DNA of 64,000 nucleotides. It comes from Microcella alkaliphila. GTDB lineage: Bacteria; Actinomycetota; Actinomycetes; Actinomycetales; Microbacteriaceae. Position 1 is the first letter of the stretch. Every line of letters begins with the position of its first letter. The notes under the pieces are model-generated. The model did not search any database, had not been told where the DNA came from, and saw nothing but the letters and a program-made list of their open reading frames with translations. Shown here piece after piece: positions 56,246 to 64,000 of this stretch. The stretch lies in NCBI RefSeq assembly GCF_004216855.1, contig NZ_SGXT01000018.1:62001-126000 (forward strand), written 5' to 3'. A program made the position numbers and the translations under genes.

Positions 56246-57250
56246 TCAGTTCAGAATGACGCGCGCGACGATCGGGCGGTGATCGCTGCCGGTGCCGTCC
56301 TCGGTGGTGATGACGCGGAATCCCGTCACGGCGACGTCGTCGGTTGTCATGATGTGGTCGATGGGCGCGCCGAGGAGTGGCGGCAGCCTGGTCGGCCAGG
56401 TGCCGACGGCGCCGTTGCCGGTGACGATGTTCGCCGAGTCACAGGTGCCGAGGCCGTCGGGGTCGCCGAGGGCCGTGAAGTGGTCGGGCGTGGCGTTCAA
56501 GTCGCCGGCGAGAATGACGTGGTCACCGCGGCAGATGGAATCGACCCAGGCGAGGTCGGCCCGCCAGTTGTCGAGCTGCTGCGGGATCGGCGCGACGGGG
56601 TGCACGCCGAAGATGGTGGGGCCGTCGTGGTCGAGCGGGCGCAGCACGATGCTCGGCAAGACGCGCGTGTTTCCGACCGTGTCGTCGATGCGGTACTGCC
56701 CGATCGACGCCGACACGAGCACGCTCGTCGAGCGGGCCGCGGCGATCTGGTCGAACGCGACCGTGTAGACCCACATGGGACTGCCCGCTTCGCGCATCAG
56801 CACGGCGGTCTGCTCGGCGACCTCGGCCGTCGTCTCGGGCAGCACGACGATGTCGGCCTGCTCGTCGAGCGCGAGCGCCGCGATGCGCTCGGCGCCGGGT
56901 GCGTTGCCGAGGGTGTTCCAGGCGAGCACGCTCAGCTCGGCGGGGGCCCGCAGCGGGAAGGTCTCGTTGCCGAAGCCGCGCACGGACTGCACGGCGACGT
57001 TAAGCCCGGCGAACACCATGAGCATGAGCGCGATCGCGGCGAAGAAGCGTCGGGCTGGCGCGACGATGAGCGCCAGAATTACGACAACAAGAGCGGCGAT
57101 GAGGGCTGCTGCTGCCGCCGCCGATCGCAGGGCGACCATCTGGGCGATATACGGAGAGAGCGTGAGCCCGAAGAGGCTGGGCCAGGCGACGACGAGAAGA
57201 ACGATGCCGATGATCACGAGCGTCGCCGCTGAGATCACCTTCACAACCAT
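56246..57250 (-). CDS. Membrane-anchored endonuclease/exonuclease/phosphatase family protein
   Basis: 334 residues. Three N-terminal membrane segments (about 5-25, 42-65, 70-90), then an EEP domain facing outward: LSVLAWNTLGN, DIVVLPETTAE, FGVHPVAP, LAGDLNATPDH, GAPIDHIMT, GSDHRPIVARV. The catalytic Glu, Asn, Asp and His are present. The substrate could be a lipid, nucleic acid or nucleotide outside the cell. TAGGCT lies nine bases before ATG, giving a leader of about three bases. Confidence 0.9.
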   Translation of the reverse strand: MVVKVISAATLVIIGIVLLVVAWPSLFGLTLSPYIAQMVALRSAAAAAALIAALVVVILALIVAPARRFFAAIALMLMVFAGLNVAVQSVRGFGNETFPLRAPAELSVLAWNTLGNAPGAERIAALALDEQADIVVLPETTAEVAEQTAVLMREAGSPMWVYTVAFDQIAAARSTSVLVSASIGQYRIDDTVGNTRVLPSIVLRPLDHDGPTIFGVHPVAPIPQQLDNWRADLAWVDSICRGDHVILAGDLNATPDHFTALGDPDGLGTCDSANIVTGNGAVGTWPTRLPPLLGAPIDHIMTTDDVAVTGFRVITTEDGTGSDHRPIVARVILN

Positions 57251-57306
57251 GATGGGTCGAGCCTAACGCGGGCACCTTGCCAGCCCGTGCGTCCTACGAT
57301 GGCGAT

Positions 57307-58158
57307 ATGGCGCATCCGCTGATCGATCTGCACGCGCACTCGAGCGTCAGCGACGGCACCGAGACGCCGACCCAGCTGATTCGCGCCGCGCTCGAGGCGG
57401 GGCTCGACACGATCGCGATCACCGACCACGACTCGACCGCCGGGTGGGACGAGGCAGTGGCCGCCGCCGCGGGCACAGGCCTGCAGGTGATTCGCGGCAT
57501 GGAGCTGTCGACCCGCGACGAGTGGCGCAGCGTCCACGTGCTCGGCTACCTGTTCAACCCGAACGACGGCGATCTCGTGCCCGAGACGGCGCGCATCCGC
57601 GACGACCGGTTGACCCGCGCCGAGCGCATGGTGGGCCGTTTGAGTGAAGACTTCGACGTCACCTGGCAGGACGTGCTCGCCCAGTCGGGCGGCGTCTCGA
57701 TCGGACGGCCGCACATCGCCGACGCGCTGGTCGCCCGCGGCATCGTGCGCACCCGCAGCGAGGCGTTCGCCTCGATCCTGCACTTCCGCGGCGGCTACTA
57801 TCTGCCGCACGCCGCCCCCACCGTGCTCGACGGCGTGCGGCTCATCGCAAACGCCGGCGGAGCCCCCGTGATCGCGCACCCCGCCACCCGCGGCGCCGAC
57901 GCCGTCATCGACGAACGGATGCTAGTCCAGCTCATCGACGCCGGCCTCGTCGGTCTCGAAATCGGCCACCGTGAGAACACCGACGCGGGGCGGGCGACGC
58001 TCGAGCGGTGGGCCGAGAAATACGACCTCGTCGTCACGGGGTCGAGCGACTACCACGGCGAGGGCAAGCCGAACCGGCTCGCCGAGAACACGACGAGCCC
58101 CGACGCGCTCGAGCGCATCATCGCCGCCGCCCGCGGCGTGGAGCCGGTGCGGGGTTAA
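57307..58158 (+). CDS. PHP-domain phosphoesterase
   Basis: 283 residues. IDLHAHSSVSDGTETP and ITDHDSTAGWDEA give the metal-binding His/Asp; VIRGMELSTRDEWRSVHVLG and GRPHIADALVARG follow; VVTGSSDYHGEGKPNRL closes the site. Related to RNase AM/YciV 3',5'-nucleoside bisphosphate phosphatases. ATG 57307 has TACGAT six bases upstream (leaderless); the in-frame ATG-like start at 57277 is rejected. Confidence 0.9.
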   Translation: MAHPLIDLHAHSSVSDGTETPTQLIRAALEAGLDTIAITDHDSTAGWDEAVAAAAGTGLQVIRGMELSTRDEWRSVHVLGYLFNPNDGDLVPETARIRDDRLTRAERMVGRLSEDFDVTWQDVLAQSGGVSIGRPHIADALVARGIVRTRSEAFASILHFRGGYYLPHAAPTVLDGVRLIANAGGAPVIAHPATRGADAVIDERMLVQLIDAGLVGLEIGHRENTDAGRATLERWAEKYDLVVTGSSDYHGEGKPNRLAENTTSPDALERIIAAARGVEPVRG

Positions 58159-58182
58159 GCCGCCGCGACGCGACCTGGAGCT

Positions 58183-59682
58183 TTACGCCGACTCGACGAC
58201 GCGGGTCGACCCAGTCTCGGTCGTCCCCTCGGGGCCTCCGGTGCCGCGCTGCCAGCGCACGAGCAGCACCAGGGGAATCACCGCGGTGGCGAGAGCCGCA
58301 GCCACCGTGAAGGCGGCCCGAACGCCGTCGGCCGAGATCGACGCCTCGCCCGTCGCCGGGGCGACGAACGCCGCGACCGACAGGAACAGTGCGATACCCG
58401 CGGCCCCGGCGACCTGCTGCACGGTGCCGACGATCGCCGACCCGTAGGGGTTCAACTGCGGTCTAAGAGCCGCGAGTCCGTTCGTCAGCAGCGGGGTGAA
58501 CAACAGGGCGAGCCCCAGCCCGATGCCGATGTTCGCGACGGCGACGAGCCAGATGGGGGTGGCCGAGGTGAACATCGACATGCCCCATAGCGTGCTCGCC
58601 ATCAACACGATGCCGGGAATCACGAGCGAGCGCGGCCCGACCTTGTCGTAGCGGCGGCCGATCAGCGGGGCCATGAGCCCCTGCAGCAGCGCACCCGGCA
58701 GAATGACCAGCCCCGAGACGAGTGGCGAGGCTCCCAGCACCTCTTGGACGTACAACGGAATGATGATGATCGCGCCGAACAGTGACATCGAGGCCACCGT
58801 GATGATGCCGATCGAGAGCGCGAACTGACGCTCGGCGAACGTGCGCATGTCGAGCAGCGCGTCGTCGGTGCGCTGTAGGCGCAGCTGACGCAGAACGAAG
58901 ACGGTCAGGGCAACGACGCCGACCCCGAGCGAGATGGTGCCGACCACGACAGATTCGGAGCCAGAGCCGCCGTCGGCGTGACCGCCCTCGCCCAGTTGGG
59001 CGAGCCCGAACACGAGTCCACCGAATCCCGGAACCGACAGCATGATGCTGACGAGGTCGAGGCGGGAGCCGCGGCGCTGGCTGACGTCGACCATGCGCAG
59101 AGCGCCGACCACGAGGGCCGTCGTCGTCAGCGGCAGCATCGTGATGAACAGCCAGTGCCAGTCGGCGATGCTCAGAATGAAGCCCGACAGGCTTGGTCCG
59201 ACCGCCGGGGCGACCGCGATCACGGTCGACACGGTTCCGATGACCTGCCCGCGGCGTCCCGGGGCGACCAGCGCGAACACGGTTGTGAACAGCATGGGCA
59301 TCACGATCGCCGTGCCGCTCGCCTGAATGACGCGCGCGACGATCAGCAGCTCGAAAAACGGGGCCAGGGCGCCGAGCAGGGTGCCCGACGTGAACAGCGA
59401 CATCGCCGTCACGAACAGCGCGCGCGTGCTGAAGCGCTGCAACAGCCAGCCGGTGATCGGAATGACGACCGCGAGGGTCAGCATGAACGCGGTGGTCAGC
59501 CACTGGGCGGTTGTCGCCGTGATGCCGAACACTTGAATGAACCGCGGAATTGCGACGCCCATCAGCGTCTCGTTCAGGATGACGACGAAGGCTGAGCCGA
59601 TGAGGACGCCCAGCACGATGCGACGCTGAGCGGCGGTCACCGGCGCTGACGCGGGCGGGGCGGGACTGTTCGTGGTGGTCAC
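58183..59682 (-). CDS. MFS drug-exporter-like protein (DHA2 family)
   Basis: 499 residues, about 14 membrane segments. NETLMGVAIPRFIQVFGI, QWLTTAFMLTLAVVIPITGW and DWHWLFITMLPLTTTALVVG are typical of EmrB/LmrB-type DHA2 proton-drug antiporters. Substrate unknown. GTG 59682; a TAGGTT box nine bases upstream overlaps the TAG stop of the helicase gene. Confidence 0.92.
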   Translation of the reverse strand: MTTTNSPAPPASAPVTAAQRRIVLGVLIGSAFVVILNETLMGVAIPRFIQVFGITATTAQWLTTAFMLTLAVVIPITGWLLQRFSTRALFVTAMSLFTSGTLLGALAPFFELLIVARVIQASGTAIVMPMLFTTVFALVAPGRRGQVIGTVSTVIAVAPAVGPSLSGFILSIADWHWLFITMLPLTTTALVVGALRMVDVSQRRGSRLDLVSIMLSVPGFGGLVFGLAQLGEGGHADGGSGSESVVVGTISLGVGVVALTVFVLRQLRLQRTDDALLDMRTFAERQFALSIGIITVASMSLFGAIIIIPLYVQEVLGASPLVSGLVILPGALLQGLMAPLIGRRYDKVGPRSLVIPGIVLMASTLWGMSMFTSATPIWLVAVANIGIGLGLALLFTPLLTNGLAALRPQLNPYGSAIVGTVQQVAGAAGIALFLSVAAFVAPATGEASISADGVRAAFTVAAALATAVIPLVLLVRWQRGTGGPEGTTETGSTRVVESA

Positions 59683-59694
59683 CAGGCCGGAAAC

Positions 59695-61167
59695 CTAGGC
59701 GCCCGCCGCGGCATTCCCCGCCGCGCCGCTCGCACCCTGGCCGCCGGCTCCGCCGCCTCCGCCACGACGGCGGCGACGACGCTTCCGCGGCGCACCGCCC
59801 TCGCCGGATGCGCGGGGCGCGTCGCCCTCGGGGCGCGCGTTCTCGACGCGGTCGCCGCCGCGAGCATCCTGCGTGCTGGACGAGCCGGAGCCGCCGCCCG
59901 CGCCGCCGGAGCGGCGTCGGCTGCGCTCGCGCGGCGGACGCGACGCCTCCTTCTCGGCCTTCGGGATCGGGGTCGCCTTGAGGCGCCCCTTCGAACCCTC
60001 GGGGATGTCGAGGTCGGTGTACAGGTGGGGCGACGACGAGTAGGTCTCGACCGGCTCGGGGATGCCCATCTCGAGCGCGCGGTTGATGAGCGCCCACTTG
60101 TGCATGTCGGCCCAGTCGACGAAGGTGACCGCGATGCCGGTCTTGCCGGCGCGACCCGTGCGGCCCGCGCGGTGCAGGTACGTGTCGTGGTCGTCGGGCA
60201 CCGTGTGGTTGATGACGTGCGTGACGTCATTCACGTCGATGCCGCGGGCGGCCACGTCGGTGGCGATCAGGATGTCTTTCTTGCCCGCCTTGAACGCCGC
60301 CATCGAGCGCTCGCGCGCCTCCTGGCTCATGTCGCCGTGAACGGCGCCGGCGTTGTAGCCGCGGTCGTTCAGCTCTTCGACGAGCTTCGCCGCTGCGCGC
60401 TTCGTGCGTGTGAAGACGACGGTCTTGCCGCGGCCCTCGGCCTGCAGGATGCGGCCGATGACTTCGTCTTTGTCGAGCGCGTGAGCGCGATAGACGATGT
60501 GCTTGATGTTCGCCTGCGTGAGGCCCTCATCCGGGTCGGTCGCGCGAATGTGAATCGGTCGCGTCATGAAGCGACGCGCGAGCGCCACGATCGGCCCCGG
60601 CATGGTTGCGGAGAACAGCATCGTGTGGCGGGTCGGCTTCGTCTGTGCGAACAGCTTCTCGATGTCGGGGAGGAAGCCGAGGTCGAGCATCTTGTCTGCC
60701 TCGTCGAGCACCATCACCTCGACGTCGGCGAGGCTGAGCAGGCGCTGGCCGGCCAGGTCGAGCAAGCGACCGGGCGTACCGACGACGATCTGCGCGCCGG
60801 CCTTGAGCTGGTCGATCTGGCCCTCGTAGGCCTTGCCGCCGTAGATCGACACGACGGTCGTCGGCCGGTTCGACGCGGCCAACTCGATGTCTTCGGTGAC
60901 CTGCACGCAGAGCTCGCGAGTGGGTACGACGATGAGCGCCTTGACGCCGGGCCCCGGGTTCGTACCGAGCTTCTGGATGAGGGGCAGGCCGAAACCGAAA
61001 GTCTTGCCGGTGCCGGTCTTCGCCTGACCGATGATGTCTTGGCCGGTGAGCGCGAGCGGGATGGTCTGCTGCTGAATGGGGAAAGGCTCGGTGATGCCCT
61101 GTGCTGCGAGGGCGTCGGCGATGTCTGCCTCGACGCCCAGGTCGGTGAAAGTCACGTGTCTGTGCAC
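59695..61167 (-). CDS. DEAD-box RNA helicase
   Basis: 490 residues. Q motif region TEPFPIQQQTIP; motif I AKTGTGKT; motif II VLDEADKMLDLGF; motif III SAT; motif VI HRAGRTGRAG. The last about 90 residues are Arg/Gly-rich, disordered and probably RNA-binding. Likely acts in rRNA or mRNA remodelling (RhlE-type, as Rv3211 in the syntenic mycobacterial region). GTG 61167 or GTG 61155 may be the start. Confidence 0.94.
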   Translation of the reverse strand: MHRHVTFTDLGVEADIADALAAQGITEPFPIQQQTIPLALTGQDIIGQAKTGTGKTFGFGLPLIQKLGTNPGPGVKALIVVPTRELCVQVTEDIELAASNRPTTVVSIYGGKAYEGQIDQLKAGAQIVVGTPGRLLDLAGQRLLSLADVEVMVLDEADKMLDLGFLPDIEKLFAQTKPTRHTMLFSATMPGPIVALARRFMTRPIHIRATDPDEGLTQANIKHIVYRAHALDKDEVIGRILQAEGRGKTVVFTRTKRAAAKLVEELNDRGYNAGAVHGDMSQEARERSMAAFKAGKKDILIATDVAARGIDVNDVTHVINHTVPDDHDTYLHRAGRTGRAGKTGIAVTFVDWADMHKWALINRALEMGIPEPVETYSSSPHLYTDLDIPEGSKGRLKATPIPKAEKEASRPPRERSRRRSGGAGGGSGSSSTQDARGGDRVENARPEGDAPRASGEGGAPRKRRRRRRGGGGGAGGQGASGAAGNAAAGA

Positions 61168-61243
61168 CCTGTCTTGTTATCGGAAGTCCTCAGTTTAGCC
61201 GCCGGGTTCCGGCGGGGCTTCGCGCATCGCCTACTCTTGACCC

Positions 61244-61960
61244 GTGGCTCTGTGGTTCCGACGCTCCCGCCCGCGTGCCCAAGCTCCGACGCTTCGGGCG
61301 CGCGACGCCGCCGTTGCCGCGCTCAAGATCGACCTGCACGAGTTGACCCCGCCGGCCGACCACTTTCTCGGCCAGTGCGCCGCGCTCCATCTGACATTCT
61401 TCGAACAGCTCAGTCACGCCGCCGCGAACGCCCCGCTCGTCGCCGACAAAGACGCACTCGCGCGGGCCGCCGGCCTCATGCTCGATCGCTACCGCGCGCT
61501 GGTCGCCCGCATCGATCAGCACCGGCTCGATCGCTCGGCGACCATGCAACCTCACCTCGCGGGCGTCGGTGAGTTCGAGCGCCGCGTCATGGGTGCCGAC
61601 TGGCACGAGCAGGTCGCGAGCGCCCACGTGACGATCGGATTCCTGACCGACTTCTGGCTGAACCTCGCCGCCGGCCTCGAGCGCGACGACCGCGAGGCGG
61701 TCGAACAGGCGCTCGGGAACGACGACGTCGAAGACACCCTGCACGCCATCGTCGCGCGCTCGATCGCCGCGAACCCGCGGCTCGCATCGCGCCTGGCGCT
61801 GTGGTGCCGGCGCCTCGTCGGCGACACGCTGCTGCAGGCGCGCACGGCGCTCGTCATGCACGACGACCACACCCGCGACGAGGCCCAGATCGAGCCGGTC
61901 TTCACTGAGCTGATCGGGCGGCACACGCGCCGCATGGACCGGCTCGGGCTGACGGCGTAA
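61244..61960 (+). CDS. MiaE-like ferritin-fold protein
   Basis: 238 residues, mostly helical. CAALHLTFFEQLSHAAANAP, FERRVMGADWHEQVASAHVT and GDTLLQARTAL suit the ferritin-like protein found beside RhlE and DUF3107 in actinobacteria (Rv3210c position). MiaE-type members hydroxylate a tRNA base; activity here is unproven. The GTG start has TACTCT six bases upstream. Convergent with the small membrane protein gene. Confidence 0.8.
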   Translation: MALWFRRSRPRAQAPTLRARDAAVAALKIDLHELTPPADHFLGQCAALHLTFFEQLSHAAANAPLVADKDALARAAGLMLDRYRALVARIDQHRLDRSATMQPHLAGVGEFERRVMGADWHEQVASAHVTIGFLTDFWLNLAAGLERDDREAVEQALGNDDVEDTLHAIVARSIAANPRLASRLALWCRRLVGDTLLQARTALVMHDDHTRDEAQIEPVFTELIGRHTRRMDRLGLTA

Positions 61961-61977
61961 GCGCCTCGCCTGCCGGG

Positions 61978-62008
61978 CGGATGCGTGGGGCGTGGCCCCG
62001 AGCATCCG
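61978..62008. repeat. REP-like hairpin between convergent genes
   Basis: CGGATGC...GCATCCG ends with inner GGGGC/GCCCC-like pairing over 31 bases; near-copy of the element at 33492-33521. Its position suggests a bidirectional terminator. Confidence 0.6.
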
Positions 62009-62017
62009 GTGCGGGCC

Positions 62018-62323
62018 TTAGCGAGCCGCTGGCCGCATCAGCTCGGCGAGAAGGTCGGCGTCCGCCTGTTCGCGCTTCGGCGGCAGCGCCTTCGCGAGGG
62101 CGATGCACACGATCGAAGCGATCGAGAAGCTGATCAGCCAGATCCACAGCGCTTCGTGGCTGAGTCCCGACCAGATGCCGATGACCCAGGTGACGCACAC
62201 GGCTGCGGCACCCGCGGCAGGCAGGAGGAGCAGGCCGTACTGCTGGCGGCCGGCAATCAGGTAGCGCAGGCCGAGGCCGATGAGCGCGCCGATGACGGCG
62301 GCGGGGATGAGCGCGAGGCCCAT
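62018..62323 (-). CDS. Small membrane protein, function unknown
   Basis: 101 residues with three membrane segments (LALIPAAVIGALIGLGLRYL, YGLLLLPAAGAAAVCVTWVI, LWIWLISFSIASIVCIALAK) and a charged C-terminus. It starts two bases after the DUF3107 gene ends, so the two are probably cotranscribed. Confidence 0.8.
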   Translation of the reverse strand: MGLALIPAAVIGALIGLGLRYLIAGRQQYGLLLLPAAGAAAVCVTWVIGIWSGLSHEALWIWLISFSIASIVCIALAKALPPKREQADADLLAELMRPAAR

Positions 62324-62325
62324 CG

Positions 62326-62550
62326 TTAGCCCACGAAGCCGATGCGGCGGGCGGAGTCGGTGCCGATCTCGACGTAGCCGATCGTGGCCGTCGGGATCAC
62401 GTAGCGCTTGCCCTTGTCGTCGCTGAACGTGACGAGCGGCGCACCCTTCTCGATCGCGCTGCTGACGGCCTTCTCGATCTCGTCGGCGCTCTGCGACGAC
62501 TCGAAGGCGACCTCACGCGGGCTGTTCAGAATTCCGATGCGAATGTCCAC
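62326..62550 (-). CDS. DUF3107 protein (TB9.4-like)
   Basis: 74 residues, MDIRIGILNSPREVAFESSQ... ending IGYVEIGTDSARRIGFV. A very conserved small actinobacterial protein (M. tuberculosis Rv3208A/TB9.4) of unknown function. GTG 62550 has TACGCT seven bases upstream (leaderless). Divergent from the UvrD-like helicase gene, as in mycobacteria. Confidence 0.93.
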   Translation of the reverse strand: MDIRIGILNSPREVAFESSQSADEIEKAVSSAIEKGAPLVTFSDDKGKRYVIPTATIGYVEIGTDSARRIGFVG

Positions 62551-62655
62551 GTTCTGAAGCGTAGTCGGCGCGGGCGGGCGGATGCTCGCTGTTCACCGTG
62601 AGCGGAGCGGCGGGGGCGCACGGTGCGCGTCGGGGGTCGCCGTTAGCGTGGCTGT

Positions 62656-64000
62656 ATGCCCCGCCTGATCGCCCGTGATCCGGATGCTCGCCCCGCGTTG
62701 GTCCCGCTCGACGCCTCCCAGCGCGCGTCACTTGGCGCGCTGTTCGACGGCGCCGGGTCCGGCGTGGTGGTGCTGGGTGCGCCCGGCACGGGAAAGACCG
62801 CACTGATCGTTGCCGCCGTCGTCGAGGCGGTCACCGCGCGGGGAGTCGCGGTCGACCGGGTCATGGTGCTCACGCCCTCGCGTCGGTCGGCCACCGCGCT
62901 GCGCGACGTTCTCGCCGAGCACCTCGCCGCCGCGCAGCCCGACATCGCCTTGCCGGGGCCGCTCGCGCGCAGCGTCGCGGCGTTCGCGCACGCCCTGCTG
63001 TCGGCCGAGGCCCGCGCCCGAGGCGAGGAGGAGCCCCGGTTGCTGAGCGGCTCCGATCAGGACGCCGACATTGCCGAGCTGCTCGCCGGCCACGAGGAAG
63101 ACGGCACGGGGCCCGCGTGGCCCGAGCACCTCGGGGCCGACGTGCGACGGCTCGAGGCGTTCCGCACCGAGCTGCGCGACGCCATCGCGCGGCTGTCGGA
63201 ACACGACTGGACGACCGAGCGGCTGCGCGCCGGGGCAGCCACACACGGGCGGCCCGAGTGGCCTGCGATCGCCGACTTCGTCGACGAGTACCGGCTCGTG
63301 CTCGGGGGCGCCCGCGCCGGTCAACTCGACCCGGCCGAGCTCGTGCGGGCGGCGGCGGATGCCGTGCCTCGTCTGCGCGATGTGCCCGGCGTCGTGCTGC
63401 CGCAGCTCGTGCTGGTCGATGACGCGCACGACCTCACCCCGGCCGGCATCGACCTCGTGCTGGCCCTCGCCGCTGCAGGCTCCCGGGTGCTGGTCGTGGG
63501 AGACCCCGATGTCGCCACCACCGGGTTTCGCGGGGCGGAGCCCGAAGCGCTCGGACGGCTCGCGAGCGCCCTCGGAGGTGGGGACGCGCATCCCTATGTT
63601 CTCGACACTGCCCACCGGCAGTCGGCGCCATTGCGGGCGCTCACCGCGCTCTACACGCAGCGCGTCGGCACCGCCGGTGCGGGCCGACAGCGTCGCGCCG
63701 CGGCCGGCCACGACGACGATGCGGCCCCGCTCGGCGGGGCGCTCATCGCGCTGACCGCGTCGAGCCCCGCGCGCGAGCGGGCACTCATCGCCGACCTGCT
63801 GCGCGAGCGACACCTGATCGACGGGGTGCCGTGGTCGCGCATGGCGGTGCTCGTGCGCAGCGGCGCGCTGGTGCCTCCCATCGTGCGGGCGCTCGCGGCC
63901 GCCGAGATTCCCGTGCGGTCGACGACCGCCGGGCGGCCTTTGCGCGAGCATCCCGCAGCGCGCGCCCTGGTGCGGTTCGTTGACGTGGGGGTGGGGCGCT
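62656..64000 (+). CDS. UvrD/PcrA-like ATP-dependent helicase, N-terminal part (runs off window)
   Basis: 448 codons are visible with no stop. Walker A is VVLGAPGTGKTALIV at about residue 36-50; Walker B-like LVLVDDAHDLTPAGI at about 255; then LVVGDPDVATTGFRGAEPEA and VLDTAHRQSAPLRALTALY, all superfamily I helicase motifs. It resembles the actinobacterial Rv3201c/Rv3202c (AdnAB-type) proteins, which lie beside DUF3107; AdnAB resects DNA breaks. The missing 3' end (nuclease domain or not) decides this. ATG 62656 has TAGCGT six bases upstream. Confidence 0.88.
   Translation, partial: MPRLIARDPDARPALVPLDASQRASLGALFDGAGSGVVVLGAPGTGKTALIVAAVVEAVTARGVAVDRVMVLTPSRRSATALRDVLAEHLAAAQPDIALPGPLARSVAAFAHALLSAEARARGEEEPRLLSGSDQDADIAELLAGHEEDGTGPAWPEHLGADVRRLEAFRTELRDAIARLSEHDWTTERLRAGAATHGRPEWPAIADFVDEYRLVLGGARAGQLDPAELVRAAADAVPRLRDVPGVVLPQLVLVDDAHDLTPAGIDLVLALAAAGSRVLVVGDPDVATTGFRGAEPEALGRLASALGGGDAHPYVLDTAHRQSAPLRALTALYTQRVGTAGAGRQRRAAAGHDDDAAPLGGALIALTASSPARERALIADLLRERHLIDGVPWSRMAVLVRSGALVPPIVRALAAAEIPVRSTTAGRPLREHPAARALVRFVDVGVGR

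Overview
The window comes from a high-GC actinobacterium, most likely a member of Microbacteriaceae (inference). The evidence is the strong G/C third-codon bias, frequent GTG starts, the order lpqB-comF-hpf-secA-Rv3235-like with pdtaS-whiB1 nearby (the arrangement known from Mycobacterium), WhiB1, DUF3107, DUF3117, and short 4-base overlaps between operon genes. It is ordinary chromosome. I see no prophage, integrase, insertion sequence, CRISPR array or rRNA operon.

Layout. 1-6.2 kb: 3' part of lpqB, then comF, hpf and secA. 6.3-12 kb: Rv3235-like protein, an unrecognised protein with two possible small barrels, an HTH protein, an SAF-domain protein with a MinD/CpaE-like ATPase, the PdtaS-type sensor kinase and WhiB1. 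12-14.3 kb: small membrane proteins, Bcp peroxiredoxin, tRNA-Lys(CTT) and a LysE exporter. 14.4-20 kb: a TetR-controlled export cassette made of an MMPL transporter carrying a degenerate ABC-ATPase-like C-terminal domain, and a YhgE/Pip protein. 20-22.9 kb: a decayed sugar-phosphate isomerase and otsAB (trehalose). 23-29.4 kb: a complete mrp Na+/H+ antiporter operon in which MrpB is fused to MrpA. 29.4-34.6 kb: ilvD, ilvB, ilvN, ilvC. 34.6-46.2 kb: DUF1353 protein, small membrane proteins, DoxX, serA, a cupin regulator divergent from an agmatinase-type ureohydrolase, leuB, ilvE, fdxA, dapC and gltA. 46.2-46.7 kb: a gene-free stretch rich in repeats. 46.7-54.7 kb: divergent dapD/dapE, DUF3117 protein, O-methyltransferase, tatB, a LysR regulator with a 36-residue membrane peptide, Mrp/ApbC, a stress protein and mgtE. 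54.7-64 kb: aminopeptidase P, a membrane EEP phosphatase, a PHP phosphoesterase, an MFS exporter, a DEAD-box helicase, a MiaE-like ferritin-fold protein, DUF3107 and the start of a UvrD-type helicase (cut by the window edge).

How the genes work together. Branched-chain amino acid synthesis is well represented (ilvD/B/N/C/E, leuB), as are serine (serA) and diaminopimelate/lysine synthesis (dapC/D/E). Osmotic and ion stress functions (otsAB, mrp, mgtE, stress protein) and protein export functions (secA, tatB) also recur.

The most striking signal is regulatory. About sixteen genes have a TANNNT-like -10 box ending only 6-7 bases before the start codon and lack a Shine-Dalgarno sequence, so leaderless transcription looks routine here. 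In several cases an inverted repeat sits on that promoter (speB-like gene, lysR), and at dapD/dapE the two promoters interlock. The best candidate for an undescribed system is the TetR / MMPL-pseudoATPase / YhgE-Pip cassette. The SAF plus MinD-like pair beside pdtaS and whiB1, with no pilus genes in the window, is the second.
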